Below, in pieces: positions 54,423-63,615 of a DNA stretch of 64,000 bases. The notes below the pieces were generated by a model. It was not told where the DNA came from. It saw nothing but the letters and a program-made list of their open reading frames with translations, and did not search any database. This stretch comes from Robertmurraya siralis (lineage in GTDB: Bacteria > Bacillota > Bacilli > Bacillales > Cytobacillaceae): contig NZ_SWLZ01000013.1 in NCBI RefSeq assembly GCF_005502275.1, positions 1-64,000 on the forward strand. The letters run 5' to 3'. Position 1 is the stretch's first letter. Each line of letters starts with the position of its first letter. The translations under genes and the position numbers were made by a program.

Positions 54423-54603
54423 TTTAACAATTTCCCCTTTTTTATGTCTTGTTTTAATCAGCTTTATACAAATCGAGTTTGTTCACATAAACTTTAACAC
54501 ATACATTCTACCACCCAAACAAGTGCATAAAAAGAAAGAAATGATAAAATTTCAAAAATTCTCCATTGCTGCAAGATACGAGCTCGGAATGAATTCCTTT
54601 AAA

Positions 54604-55623
54604 TCACTGGGGAATTTCTAATACAATTTTTCCAAAATGGCCGCCTGCTTCCATTTGCTCATGAGCTTCCTCTACTTTTTCCAGTGGATAGACCTCACTG
54701 ACAACCGGCTTCAGCTTATGCTCGTTAAAAAGATTCAGCATCCCGATAAATTCATTACGGTTCCCCATTGTTGTCCCCATAATTGTCAGTTGTTTAAAAA
54801 AGATGCGCGGCATGAGAAGATGATTTACAGGACCTAGTGTAGCACCAAAGGAAACGATTTTACTTCCCAATTTGGCTAAATGGATCAGATCCTTCAATGT
54901 TTCCCCTCCAATGGAATCAATCGCAAGGTCTGCACCTCCTGATATAATTGACAATTGTTTAACCCAGTCGTCTTGTCGATAATTCACGCCTCCTGTAGCG
55001 CCGAGCTTCATTGCCTTATTGATTTTTTCATCGCTGCTGGATGTTACATAAACATGTGCCCCTAAGGCAGATGCAATTTGTAATGCCAATGTGGCCACTC
55101 CACCCCCAATGCCAGGAATAATGACCGTTTCGCCCGCTTTCACCTTTCCCTTCGTTACGGCCGCTCGATATGCAGTAAGTCCACCTAACGGCAAAGCTGC
55201 TGCCTCTTCCCATGTTAGATGCTTAGGCTTTGGAAATACATTTTCCACCGGAATTTTTATATATTGGGCGTATGTACCATTGATTGGAACTCCTAAAACA
55301 GAAAAATTTGCATCTGGATAATCAGGATTTTCACCCCAACCAATGCTAGGGTTGATCACCACTTCATCTCCTATCTCAACCCCTGTAACATCTGTACCAA
55401 TCTCAGCAACAACTCCCGCCCCATCTGAACCAGGAATAGAGGGAACACGAATTCCCGGGTAAAGACCTTGACGGATAAAGACATCTCTTCGATTCAATGC
55501 AGCTGTTTTTAAACGGACAACAACTTCACCAGCTCCAGCTTTCGGAGTCTCTACTTCTTCATAATACAGCTTTGCAGTACCTGTACCAGGTTTGATCTTA
55601 TCTTTTAATACAAATGCTTTCAC
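54604..55623 (-). CDS. Zinc-independent MDR oxidoreductase (quinone oxidoreductase/YogA type)
   Basis: A 339-residue medium-chain dehydrogenase. NRRDVFIRQGLYPG, PGSDGAGVVAEIG and IPGIGGGVATLALQIA (nucleotide loop) are present; the zinc Cys cluster is missing, so it is the quinone-reductase-like class. GTG start after AGGAGAG. Substrate unknown. The 350-nt gap upstream (55624-55973) contains one copy of the 17-bp dispersed motif and nothing else clear. Confidence 0.85.
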   Translation of the reverse strand: MKAFVLKDKIKPGTGTAKLYYEEVETPKAGAGEVVVRLKTAALNRRDVFIRQGLYPGIRVPSIPGSDGAGVVAEIGTDVTGVEIGDEVVINPSIGWGENPDYPDANFSVLGVPINGTYAQYIKIPVENVFPKPKHLTWEEAAALPLGGLTAYRAAVTKGKVKAGETVIIPGIGGGVATLALQIASALGAHVYVTSSSDEKINKAMKLGATGGVNYRQDDWVKQLSIISGGADLAIDSIGGETLKDLIHLAKLGSKIVSFGATLGPVNHLLMPRIFFKQLTIMGTTMGNRNEFIGMLNLFNEHKLKPVVSEVYPLEKVEEAHEQMEAGGHFGKIVLEIPQ

Positions 55624-55973
55624 CGTGATCTCTCCTTTTTATTAATCTAATCATAATCGTAACATAATTGATAAAGATAAGGATGAAAATTGAAAGCCCT
55701 TACTAAGACAATATTATGAAATGATGCGTATTTTTTGTATAGCTTTTTTAAACAATATATCTTTTAAAAGAAACAGACTACTTTGTCCGTCATATTTTCC
55801 AAATGTTTATAACATATATTCCGGTTAACGGCTTTAAACATTTTCTAGTTTGTGAATTTTTTCCCCCACAAGCTAAATCCTTTGATTTGAATCATTAGAA
55901 GTTCATGATAATCTATTTATATGGAAATTGCTTAAAAAGCCAAATGAAGATTTCATATAGGGATGTGTTATTA

Positions 55974-56711
55974 ATGACCACTTTATTACCGCCAAAAGGA
56001 GAATTTCAAACCTTTGCAGATGATGCTCATTATACTGAAAAAGTGAAGGAATGGGGACTGTCAACGACAAAAGAAGTGAAGAGAGAATTTTGGTATAAGA
56101 CTAGTGAACAAAAATGCAAAGTGACGATAAAGGGCTATGAGATCTATGGCAATAATGAAGATTACAATACCATTGTGATCGAATTTGAAGATGGCGCTTT
56201 AAGTTGCATTCATCCGGCCTATTTAAAAGAGATGCAATCTCCAAGCTTTACAAGATCGATAACTGCTGATTCTGAAAAACCGGTCGCTGTTTCAAAGAAG
56301 GAAACTAAATCACCAAGCAGTAAAAAAACGATAGCAGCAAATGAAAAAACACCTCAGAAGGAAAAGATATCAACTAAAAAAATCGATCTTCCGTCAGAAA
56401 AGGTGCATTTCACAGCAGAGGTGCAACAATTTTCCTATAGCTGGAACCATTTTAATGAAGAAAATGATGAGGTTGTCATCTTGAAAAACGTCTGCATCGA
56501 GGAAGAACCGGTGATCGAAATTGGACTAGCTTGGTGCAGCCACTCGAAAACATTAAAAAAATTCGAACTCTCTCCAGGAGATAAGCTCGAATTTGCTGGA
56601 AAAATCGTCAAAAAGAAACTCTCAAATGGAAAAGATGTTGAAGAACTATATCTTGTTTCTGAACCAGTTCCATATAAGATAAACAACCCATCAAAAATCG
56701 TCAAAAGTTAA
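55974..56711 (+). CDS. Two-part soluble protein, function unknown
   Basis: A 245-residue protein: an N-terminal region (1-95) with ITIKGYEIYGNNEDY-type beta strands, a low-complexity Ser/Lys/Thr linker (about 95-150), and a C-terminal beta-rich region ending LEFAGKIVKKKLSNGKDVEE, LVSEPVPYKI that looks OB-like. ATG 55974 (MTTLLPPKG) follows AGGGATG; an upstream Met would add ten residues. No family recognised. It converges on the cyclase gene. Confidence 0.55.
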   Translation: MTTLLPPKGEFQTFADDAHYTEKVKEWGLSTTKEVKREFWYKTSEQKCKVTIKGYEIYGNNEDYNTIVIEFEDGALSCIHPAYLKEMQSPSFTRSITADSEKPVAVSKKETKSPSSKKTIAANEKTPQKEKISTKKIDLPSEKVHFTAEVQQFSYSWNHFNEENDEVVILKNVCIEEEPVIEIGLAWCSHSKTLKKFELSPGDKLEFAGKIVKKKLSNGKDVEELYLVSEPVPYKINNPSKIVKS

Positions 56712-56739
56712 TCTCACTTCAGGTCATAAAAACATGTCA

Positions 56740-58638
56740 TCATATGTTTTTATGACCTGAAGCCATATACTTATTTTTATAATGACTAAGCGCAAGCAGA
56801 GGATAAATGTAACGGTAGCTGTGATAGTGAATATAAAAATCGCCTGCCATGCCCTGTCCCTTCGGGTATGCCGTTGTCCAGTCTTCACGATCCAAATGAG
56901 TAAGTAAGAAATCAATCCCTTTATCAATAGCTTTCATCGGTCGCTCCGAAGCAGCGATAAGGGCATCAACTGCCCAAGCTGTGTGGGTAAGAGTGCTCAC
57001 AAGTGGAACAAATTTGCCTGCACTGTCGCTTTTACAAGATTCTCCCCAACCACCATCTTTATTTTGAATCCTTTTTAACCACTCGATCCCTTTACTAATC
57101 GCCGTATGCGACGGCAACACACCTACGGCTGTCAACCCAGTAATCGCTGCCCATGTACCATAAAGGTAGCAAATTCCCCAACGTCCATACCATGAGCCAT
57201 CCTTTTCTTGATTTCTCAGAATCGAGCGAACCCCAGCTTGAATAGCAGGATGGGGTGCTTTTAAATTTGTAAAATCTCCTAAAAAATGAAGGGTTCGACC
57301 TGTTAAATCAGGCGAGGCAGGATCAGCCAAAATAAATTCCGCCTTCTCAATCGGCAACAGCTTTAAAAATGAACGGTTCGTATTTTTCTCAAATGCTGGC
57401 CAGCCCCCATCCTCATTTTGCATCGATAAGAGCCACAAAACGCCTCGATCCCATGCTTGACGATGGCTGAAATTGGTCGTTACAGAGCGTGCGAGCGCCC
57501 GCAAGGAAGCAGTCGTATCATCGACATCTGGATTAATCGTATTAATATTCGAAAATCCCCAACCTCCAGGAGAAGCGTTTGAATTATGAATGACCCAGTC
57601 TCCGTATAAGTGGTGCTGCTTCTGTATTAAATATTGGTTAGCCTTTACAACAACTTCGTCCTCGCTTGAAATACCTGCCTCTTGCAGTGCGTAGCTAATT
57701 AAGGAAGTGTTCCATACGGAAGCGGTTGTATACTGCATATGGGTATATCCATTAATCGTTGTTCTCATGCCCTTTAGTCCGTTCACAGCTCGCTTGATAA
57801 TGGGTTGAAGACGTTTATCATTAAACGTAATTAACGCAAAGATCATCAAAAATGTTGAACTGAAATAGCTATAAAAAGTCCCATCTTTTTCTATATGGGC
57901 AAGCATATATTGTTTCCCTTTTGTTCGGGCCCGTTTTTTTAACTGGCTTGGCAAGCCGACTATTTTTTCAAGTCCATCAGTAACAAGCGAAGTAAAGTCG
58001 CGCCATTCTTCCGAGTAATCTTCCGTTTCCTCCTCCTCTCGGAGAAACAACTCTGACAAATCCGGGCTTCTCTCTGTTTTTAAAATAAACTTTTGCTCCG
58101 CTAATATCATAATTGGCAATAAATTCGCACGACCAAAGACAGATAGCTGATAAAAATTGATAGGAAAAGAAGTTGGAAGAAGTATAAACTCCAACGGAAT
58201 AGGAAAAAAATCAGGCCATTTATATTGACCAGTAATCGCCAGCATAATCTTTGTAAATAAATGAGCTTTATGCGCACCGCCGTTAGCAACTATAAATCTT
58301 CTAGCTGCCCTCAAACGTTTATCACTTTTTTCATAATAACCAGAATATAATAATGCATAATAGGCTTCCAATGTAGCAGTTAAATTGCCGTCTCCTTCTT
58401 CATCGTAAAATATTTTCCAGGCTCCGTTCTTTTCCTGCCTACTTAAAATCCTTTTCCCAAGCTCCTTGATTAAGTTTTCATCATCAATCTCCAATGATCT
58501 TAATAAAATAATCATATAGCAATCTGTTGAAATTCCTGTTTCAAATGGGTACTCCCATGATCCTGATTCCGATTGCTCTCGTTTGAGGATATTGACTAAA
58601 TAATTAATCCCATCATGGACCTTATCTTTCAATCCCAT
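56740..58638 (-). CDS. sqhC: Squalene-hopene-cyclase-like enzyme, probable sporulenol synthase
   Basis: A class II terpene cyclase of about 632 residues, the size of B. subtilis SqhC. The catalytic DVDDTTASLRAL (DxDD motif), GWGFSNINTINPD, and several QW-type repeats (QNEDGGWPAFEKN, NQEKDGSWYGRWGICYLYGTW, QNKDGGWGESC) are visible. SqhC cyclises tetraprenyl-beta-curcumene to sporulenol in sporulation. The ATG at 58638 is only 2 nt from GGAG; the TTG at 58632 is better spaced. An SHC acting on squalene is the alternative; SqhC is favoured by close similarity of pattern. Confidence 0.85.
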   Translation of the reverse strand: MGLKDKVHDGINYLVNILKREQSESGSWEYPFETGISTDCYMIILLRSLEIDDENLIKELGKRILSRQEKNGAWKIFYDEEGDGNLTATLEAYYALLYSGYYEKSDKRLRAARRFIVANGGAHKAHLFTKIMLAITGQYKWPDFFPIPLEFILLPTSFPINFYQLSVFGRANLLPIMILAEQKFILKTERSPDLSELFLREEEETEDYSEEWRDFTSLVTDGLEKIVGLPSQLKKRARTKGKQYMLAHIEKDGTFYSYFSSTFLMIFALITFNDKRLQPIIKRAVNGLKGMRTTINGYTHMQYTTASVWNTSLISYALQEAGISSEDEVVVKANQYLIQKQHHLYGDWVIHNSNASPGGWGFSNINTINPDVDDTTASLRALARSVTTNFSHRQAWDRGVLWLLSMQNEDGGWPAFEKNTNRSFLKLLPIEKAEFILADPASPDLTGRTLHFLGDFTNLKAPHPAIQAGVRSILRNQEKDGSWYGRWGICYLYGTWAAITGLTAVGVLPSHTAISKGIEWLKRIQNKDGGWGESCKSDSAGKFVPLVSTLTHTAWAVDALIAASERPMKAIDKGIDFLLTHLDREDWTTAYPKGQGMAGDFYIHYHSYRYIYPLLALSHYKNKYMASGHKNI

Positions 58639-58738
58639 CACTCCAATAGAGGAAGTCGTTTTCTATAATACATATTCGCACACTGTTCTGAACATTCGCC
58701 TCAATCTGCAGCCAAAATAAAGGAGGAGTTGAAATAAT

Positions 58739-59875
58739 TTGGGAAAGCTCTTCAAAAACGAACCTAGCTCCCTTCCACAATCTTTAAAGCGCATTAAGAA
58801 AGAACTGCGGGCAAAATCGAAAAAATTCCCGCAGACTCCTTCTTTAAACGAAAAGAAAATCATTGAAAAAATTCAACTTCAAACACAAGAACTGAATGTA
58901 AATAATGTGACTAGAACAAAGGCCTATCTAGACTTCTATTTAAAACATCCTGAAATCCATTGGGCTTTTTTAGGACATATGGTTTCCAGAAATGGAGGCT
59001 GGAATATGACTGATTTAAAAGGAGGGCTTCTAACTAGGCTGCTTTCTCGTACGGAAGCATTAAATTTCTTCAATTTTTTAGAAAGAGGCAATTGGCTAAT
59101 CTTTCAAGATGCCTATCCGCAGTTTCTACTATATGAGGAAAGCTTAAGAAGTGGTAAAAATCTCTTTTATTTACTACCTTTTTTTCATGTTTCTCAATTT
59201 ATGGAAACCATCTGGAATGACTTTTGGTACTACCATGATCCTTCCATTTTAACAATATCGTTAGTTATTAATGAGCAAAGCTATTTAGAAAAAAGAGTGA
59301 TTCATCATCCAACCTTCAAAAAAGAGGTGTTTGATTCATTGGAATTTATGCTACAGGACATCCTGTCCATGAATCATATTCTTTTCCCCTTCACGTCTTC
59401 AGGTCGCGTCCAACTCATCGGGGAAACACTTCATCATTTTCAAAGCTTGCATGAACGCATTCTCTTAGGAAAAAGACTTTATAAAATCTTATACGCTGAC
59501 CAAAAGCGACTGCAGCAAGTGCTACAATGGGCTAAACAAACACCTCATACTGGCTCAAGGAAGGATTATTGGCCAAATATTTTTAACTCGATTGAGGAGG
59601 TTGTCCCCGGCACTGAGCTAAAAAGGCGATTAAAAGGCTGCCAATTAACCCCGGGGGCATACCGCTTTTATAGTCCTTATTTAACTGTTGCATGGAAAAA
59701 TCAAACACACGAAGCTGCTGAATTAGGAGATTGGTATAAAAGCTGGAAAGTCGTCTACTATTTATTAGATGATCAAAAAACTGAAAATGGAGAGATCGAA
59801 AATGACTACTGTAAAAGCCTTGAAAGACTTGAACTCGCCGCCATCGCCAAAAAAGCGGTTTCACTTCTCGGTTAG
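58739..59875 (+). CDS. yppC: DUF2515-family protein (YppC-like)
   Basis: A 378-residue soluble protein: NVTRTKAYLDFYLKHPEIHWAFLGHMVSRNGGWNMTDLKGG, split over 57-96, is the DUF2515 signature, followed by a long helical region. TTG start after GGAGGAG. Divergent from the cyclase gene. The next gene starts inside its end. Role unknown. Confidence 0.85.
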   Translation: MGKLFKNEPSSLPQSLKRIKKELRAKSKKFPQTPSLNEKKIIEKIQLQTQELNVNNVTRTKAYLDFYLKHPEIHWAFLGHMVSRNGGWNMTDLKGGLLTRLLSRTEALNFFNFLERGNWLIFQDAYPQFLLYEESLRSGKNLFYLLPFFHVSQFMETIWNDFWYYHDPSILTISLVINEQSYLEKRVIHHPTFKKEVFDSLEFMLQDILSMNHILFPFTSSGRVQLIGETLHHFQSLHERILLGKRLYKILYADQKRLQQVLQWAKQTPHTGSRKDYWPNIFNSIEEVVPGTELKRRLKGCQLTPGAYRFYSPYLTVAWKNQTHEAAELGDWYKSWKVVYYLLDDQKTENGEIENDYCKSLERLELAAIAKKAVSLLG

Positions 59876-60257
59876 TATTTTAGCAACGATTCTATTAGCT
59901 ACCTTAATTGGCACCTATTTAGATTTATTTTTTACAGGCATAGGGTTATACACATTCCCAATTCGACCTTTTTCATCTATCTTTACAATCAATATATTAT
60001 TTACACTAATAGTTCTTCCACTTTTTACTACATTATTCATTCTTATTTCTTTAAAGCTACATAAATGGCTAAAAGGGATGTTCATTATCACGGTCAGCAC
60101 CTTAATGGCTGCCCTTGAAAAGTTTGCAGAGTCTATCGGCTTTTTTACTCATCATGACATTTGGCAGCACTATTACTCTTTTTATGGTTATACAATTTAT
60201 TTAATTTTTGTGCTTCTATTCCATCATCTATTAGACAAGCAAATTAATGACAATTAA
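59802..60257 (+). CDS. Multi-pass membrane protein
   Basis: A 151-residue protein with a basic start and four membrane helices (about 20-40, 48-72, 78-100, 122-145), resembling the CBO0543-type family in layout. ATG 59802 follows GGAGAG inside the yppC end (74-nt overlap in another frame). Its end touches the mvaB stop from the other strand. Function unknown. Confidence 0.6.
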   Translation: MTTVKALKDLNSPPSPKKRFHFSVSILATILLATLIGTYLDLFFTGIGLYTFPIRPFSSIFTINILFTLIVLPLFTTLFILISLKLHKWLKGMFIITVSTLMAALEKFAESIGFFTHHDIWQHYYSFYGYTIYLIFVLLFHHLLDKQINDN

Positions 60258-61111
60258 CGGCTTGAAAGGCTTTTGGCAAACGAACTTAATTGCTTAAGCA
60301 GATCGACATTTAAGTTCGTTTCACAGCCCATTTTTTCCAACATATTTACTAATTCTTCCGTCGCCACATTGCCTGTAGCTCCTGGTGAAAATGGGCAGCC
60401 GCCTAGTCCTCCGATCGAACTATCGAATTTCGTAATCCCTGCCTGTAATGCTGCAATGACATTAGCCAATGCCATTTTTTCTGTATCATGAAAATGAGCC
60501 ACAAAGCTTGTTTCTTGAAATAACTCCTGGAGCTTTAAAAAACGTTCATACACTAATCTCGGATTTGCTTGACCATTTGTATCCCCAATATCTATTTCAT
60601 CGACACCAAATTTTATCAATGATTCACAAACATTTCGCACTTGCTCTAATGAAACGGCCCCTTCATATGGACAAAAGAAAGCCATTGAAACATAGCCCCT
60701 AACAAACATTCCCGCTTTTTTAGCGCGCTCAATCAAGCGCTTATACTCTGTTAACGAATCATTAATGGAACGATTAATGTTCTTGCGATTAAAAGTCTCA
60801 CTCGCCCCTATAAAAACAGCAATTTGCGGAACATGAACAAAGATCGCGCGCTCAAGTGCTTTCATATTTGGTGTCAAAGCAAGATAGGTCAATCCAAGCT
60901 CCTGTGAAAATCGAGCGATTTCCTCCGCATCGCTCATTTGTGGAACCCATTTTGGATGAACAAATGACGCCGTTTCAATTCTAGAAAAGCCGCAATCTGC
61001 TAACCTTCTAATTAATTGTTTCTTTTTCGCGCTTGAAATCGGAATCGGTTCATTTTGCAAACCGTCACGGGGACCGACTTCAATAATTTCCACCTCTTTT
61101 GGTACATACAA
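60254..61111 (-). CDS. mvaB: Hydroxymethylglutaryl-CoA lyase
   Basis: A 285-residue DRE-TIM barrel lyase that splits HMG-CoA to acetoacetate and acetyl-CoA, the last step of leucine breakdown. EVGPRDGLQNE (metal and catalytic Arg/Asp), SFVHPKWVPQMSDAEE, GDTNGQANP, HFHDTEKMALAN and GGLGGCPFSPGATGNVATEE with the catalytic Cys are intact. TTG start 61111 after GGAGGGG. B. subtilis YngG is the counterpart. Confidence 0.93.
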   Translation of the reverse strand: MYVPKEVEIIEVGPRDGLQNEPIPISSAKKKQLIRRLADCGFSRIETASFVHPKWVPQMSDAEEIARFSQELGLTYLALTPNMKALERAIFVHVPQIAVFIGASETFNRKNINRSINDSLTEYKRLIERAKKAGMFVRGYVSMAFFCPYEGAVSLEQVRNVCESLIKFGVDEIDIGDTNGQANPRLVYERFLKLQELFQETSFVAHFHDTEKMALANVIAALQAGITKFDSSIGGLGGCPFSPGATGNVATEELVNMLEKMGCETNLNVDLLKQLSSFAKSLSSR

Positions 61112-61169
61112 TGGATACCCCTCCTTAAACTAGAAAAGTCCAGCTATTACAATGTATGCACCAAGTTCA

Positions 61170-62540
61170 CTATTTAAAAACCATCTTTATATATTTTAAG
61201 CCATTCTTAAAATTAGGGTAACGCAGTGGAATGTCAAATAAAGTCGTTTGCTTTAATATACTCTTATCATGGGAGAAAGTATTAAAACTTCCCTTTCCGT
61301 GATAGGCTCCTATACCGCTGTTTCCAACTCCGCCAAACGGAAGATATGGGTTTGCAATATGATAAACCGTATCATTAATACAACCTCCCCCGAAAGAGAC
61401 TTGTTCAAGAAGCCGATTTTGAACATCGCTGCTCTCAGTGAATAAGTAGAAAGCAAGTGGTTTTGGGCGGCTCCTTATTTCCTCTACTGCTTCTGATAAC
61501 TGACGATACTCCAGAACAGGAAGAATTGGTCCGAAAATCTCATCCTCCATCACAGAATAATCCCATGTAATATCAGTCAGAACAGTTGGAGCAATCATTA
61601 ATTTCTCCTCTGACGATTTTCCCCCATAGAAAATTTCTCCTTCCGCTAAAAATGATCGGAGCCGGTTAAAATGCTGCTCGCTCACGATTTTCGTATAATG
61701 TAAATTTTCCAACGGCTCCTGACCATAAAGCTCGTTCACCGCTCTTTTTAAATGCGCCAAAAACTCATCCTTCACTTTTTTATCTACATATACATAATCT
61801 GGAGCGATACAGGTTTGACCCGCATTCATAAACTTCCCCCATGCAATCCTTTTTGCGGCAAGCTTTAAATTGGCATCCACGTGGACGATACATGGGCTTT
61901 TACCCCCTAGTTCTAATGTGACTGGCGTCAAATGTTGAGCTGCGCTTTCCATAATAATCTTGCCAACTTGGACGCTCCCAGTAAAAAAGATATAATCGAA
62001 GTTTTCTTTTAAAAGAGCTTCACTCGTCTCCTTCCCTCCTTCGACAACGGCAATGTATTCCTCCGGAAAATGGCTGTTTATTAATTCAGCCAACACTAAT
62101 GAAGTTCTTGGCGTGAGCTCTGACGGCTTTATAACGGCACAATTTCCTGCTGCAATAGCCCCGATTAGCGGAGCAACAGCCAACTGAAAGGGATAATTCC
62201 ACGGAGCAATTATAAAGGCTACACCATATGGTTCAGGATAAATATAGCTTTTAGCACCAATATGGGTGAGCGGTGTTTTCACCTTTTTAGGTTTTGCCCA
62301 GGAACGAATATTTTTCAAAGTATAGCGGATTTCTTCTAAAACAATGCCGATCTCAGTTGAATACGCATCAAATTCAGATTTATTTAAATCTTCTTTTAAG
62401 CTTTGAATAAGCCTTTTCTCGCCTTCTCGAATAACTTGATTGAGTTTTTGCAAAGCCTTTATTCGAAAAGCTAGATTCTTTGTTGCGCCTGTTTGAAAAT
62501 AATTTCTTTGTTTTGATAGTAATTCAGAATAATTTAACAT
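61170..62540 (-). CDS. Aldehyde dehydrogenase, class 3 type
   Basis: A 456-residue NAD(P)-dependent aldehyde dehydrogenase (YwdH/AldX-like). APWNYPFQLAVAPL, FTGSVQVGKII, LELGGKSPCIV with the general-base Glu, and NAGQTCIAPDYV with the nucleophile Cys are present; the length fits the fatty-aldehyde class 3 group. Preceded by GGAGAATTAATGAA. It lies between mvaB and a beta-oxidation pair. Confidence 0.9.
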   Translation of the reverse strand: MLNYSELLSKQRNYFQTGATKNLAFRIKALQKLNQVIREGEKRLIQSLKEDLNKSEFDAYSTEIGIVLEEIRYTLKNIRSWAKPKKVKTPLTHIGAKSYIYPEPYGVAFIIAPWNYPFQLAVAPLIGAIAAGNCAVIKPSELTPRTSLVLAELINSHFPEEYIAVVEGGKETSEALLKENFDYIFFTGSVQVGKIIMESAAQHLTPVTLELGGKSPCIVHVDANLKLAAKRIAWGKFMNAGQTCIAPDYVYVDKKVKDEFLAHLKRAVNELYGQEPLENLHYTKIVSEQHFNRLRSFLAEGEIFYGGKSSEEKLMIAPTVLTDITWDYSVMEDEIFGPILPVLEYRQLSEAVEEIRSRPKPLAFYLFTESSDVQNRLLEQVSFGGGCINDTVYHIANPYLPFGGVGNSGIGAYHGKGSFNTFSHDKSILKQTTLFDIPLRYPNFKNGLKYIKMVFK

Positions 62541-62725
62541 TTCATTAATTCTCCTAATACTTTTATTATCATCGTCATCTTCATAATGATATTACCAAAT
62601 AATTGACCATTTCATGCGCAAAACTTCTTGCAACAAAAAAATTGTGGAGGAGCGTCCATATCGTAAGTGTATTCGGACATACGTGCAACACAAGCATACC
62701 GCTCAGCTCCTAAATAAGAATAAAA

Positions 62726-62761
62726 GACAATCAAGATGGCAATATTCGTCATCTGATTGTC
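62726..62761 (-). terminator. Terminator of the hydroxyacyl-CoA dehydrogenase gene
   Basis: On the minus strand GACAATC...GATTGTC with an inner CAGATG/CATCTT stem and one bulge, followed by TTTTATTCTTATTT. The 266-nt gap before the aldehyde dehydrogenase gene shows nothing else. Confidence 0.7.
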
Positions 62762-62806
62762 TCTTTTCGTTTATTGCGAAAAATGATTGTGACAAAGCCT
62801 GAAGCC

Positions 62807-63577
62807 TTACTTTGGCTGCATTCGGATCGCTCCGTCAAGCCGAATCGTATCACCATTAATCATCGGGTTCTCGATAATGCTTGTTGCAAGCATGGCAAAC
62901 TCTGCAGGATATCCTAACCTTGATGGAAATGGAACCATTGCCCCAAGCGCTTCTCTTGCTTCAGCTGGCAGGGATGCAAATAAAGGAGTATCAATTAAAC
63001 CTGGAGCGATGCTGACATTACGAATGCCATACTTAGCTAACTCCCTTGCAATCGGTAGGGTCATCCCGACAATTCCACCTTTAGAGGCGCTGTAGGCAGC
63101 TTGACCAATCTGCCCTTCAAAAGCAGCTACAGAAGCAGTATTAATGATTACTCCCCTCTCGCCTTCCTCATTTGGCAGATTGGCACTCATCCTCTCTGCA
63201 GCTAAACGAAGCACATTAAAGGCTCCAATTAAATTCACATGAATCACTTTCGTAAACGTTGATAAATCGTGCGGCCCTTTATTTCCCAATACTTTTTTCG
63301 CAAGCCCGATACCTGCGCAATTAATGACCACATGGATGTTTCCGAACTTTTCCTCCGTTTTATTTAAAGCTTCAAGTACTTGCTCTTCATCGGTCACATC
63401 TGTCTCTATGTAAAGAGCCTTATCCGGACCAAGCTTCTCTACCAGTGCTTTGCCTTTATCACCTGCTATATCCAAGATTGATGCAACGCCTCCACCTTCG
63501 ATAATTCTTGTGACAGTAGCTTCTCCTAATCCAGAAGCCCCGCCTGTTACGATTGCGACCATATTATTCAGTTTCAT
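62807..63577 (-). CDS. 3-hydroxyacyl-CoA dehydrogenase, SDR type 2
   Basis: A 256-residue short-chain dehydrogenase. [11 protein letters not shown] is the NAD loop, NCAG follows, and the catalytic S-Y-K is in [23 protein letters not shown]. It resembles the HSD10-type 3-hydroxy-2-methylbutyryl-CoA dehydrogenase. The thiolase gene ends 38 nt upstream on the same strand, making a beta-oxidation pair. Confidence 0.9.
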   Translation of the reverse strand: MKLNNMVAIVTGGASGLGEATVTRIIEGGGVASILDIAGDKGKALVEKLGPDKALYIETDVTDEEQVLEALNKTEEKFGNIHVVINCAGIGLAKKVLGNKGPHDLSTFTKVIHVNLIGAFNVLRLAAERMSANLPNEEGERGVIINTASVAAFEGQIGQAAYSASKGGIVGMTLPIARELAKYGIRNVSIAPGLIDTPLFASLPAEAREALGAMVPFPSRLGYPAEFAMLATSIIENPMINGDTIRLDGAIRMQPK

Positions 63578-63615
63578 AAAACATTACTCCCCCCATTCGA
63601 GCCTGCATCTTACTC

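Noticed and set aside
9100-62000. CRISPR arrays, rRNA or tRNA genes
   Set aside because: I looked for regularly spaced repeats and for tRNA-like cloverleafs with GTTCGAATC-type arms and saw none.
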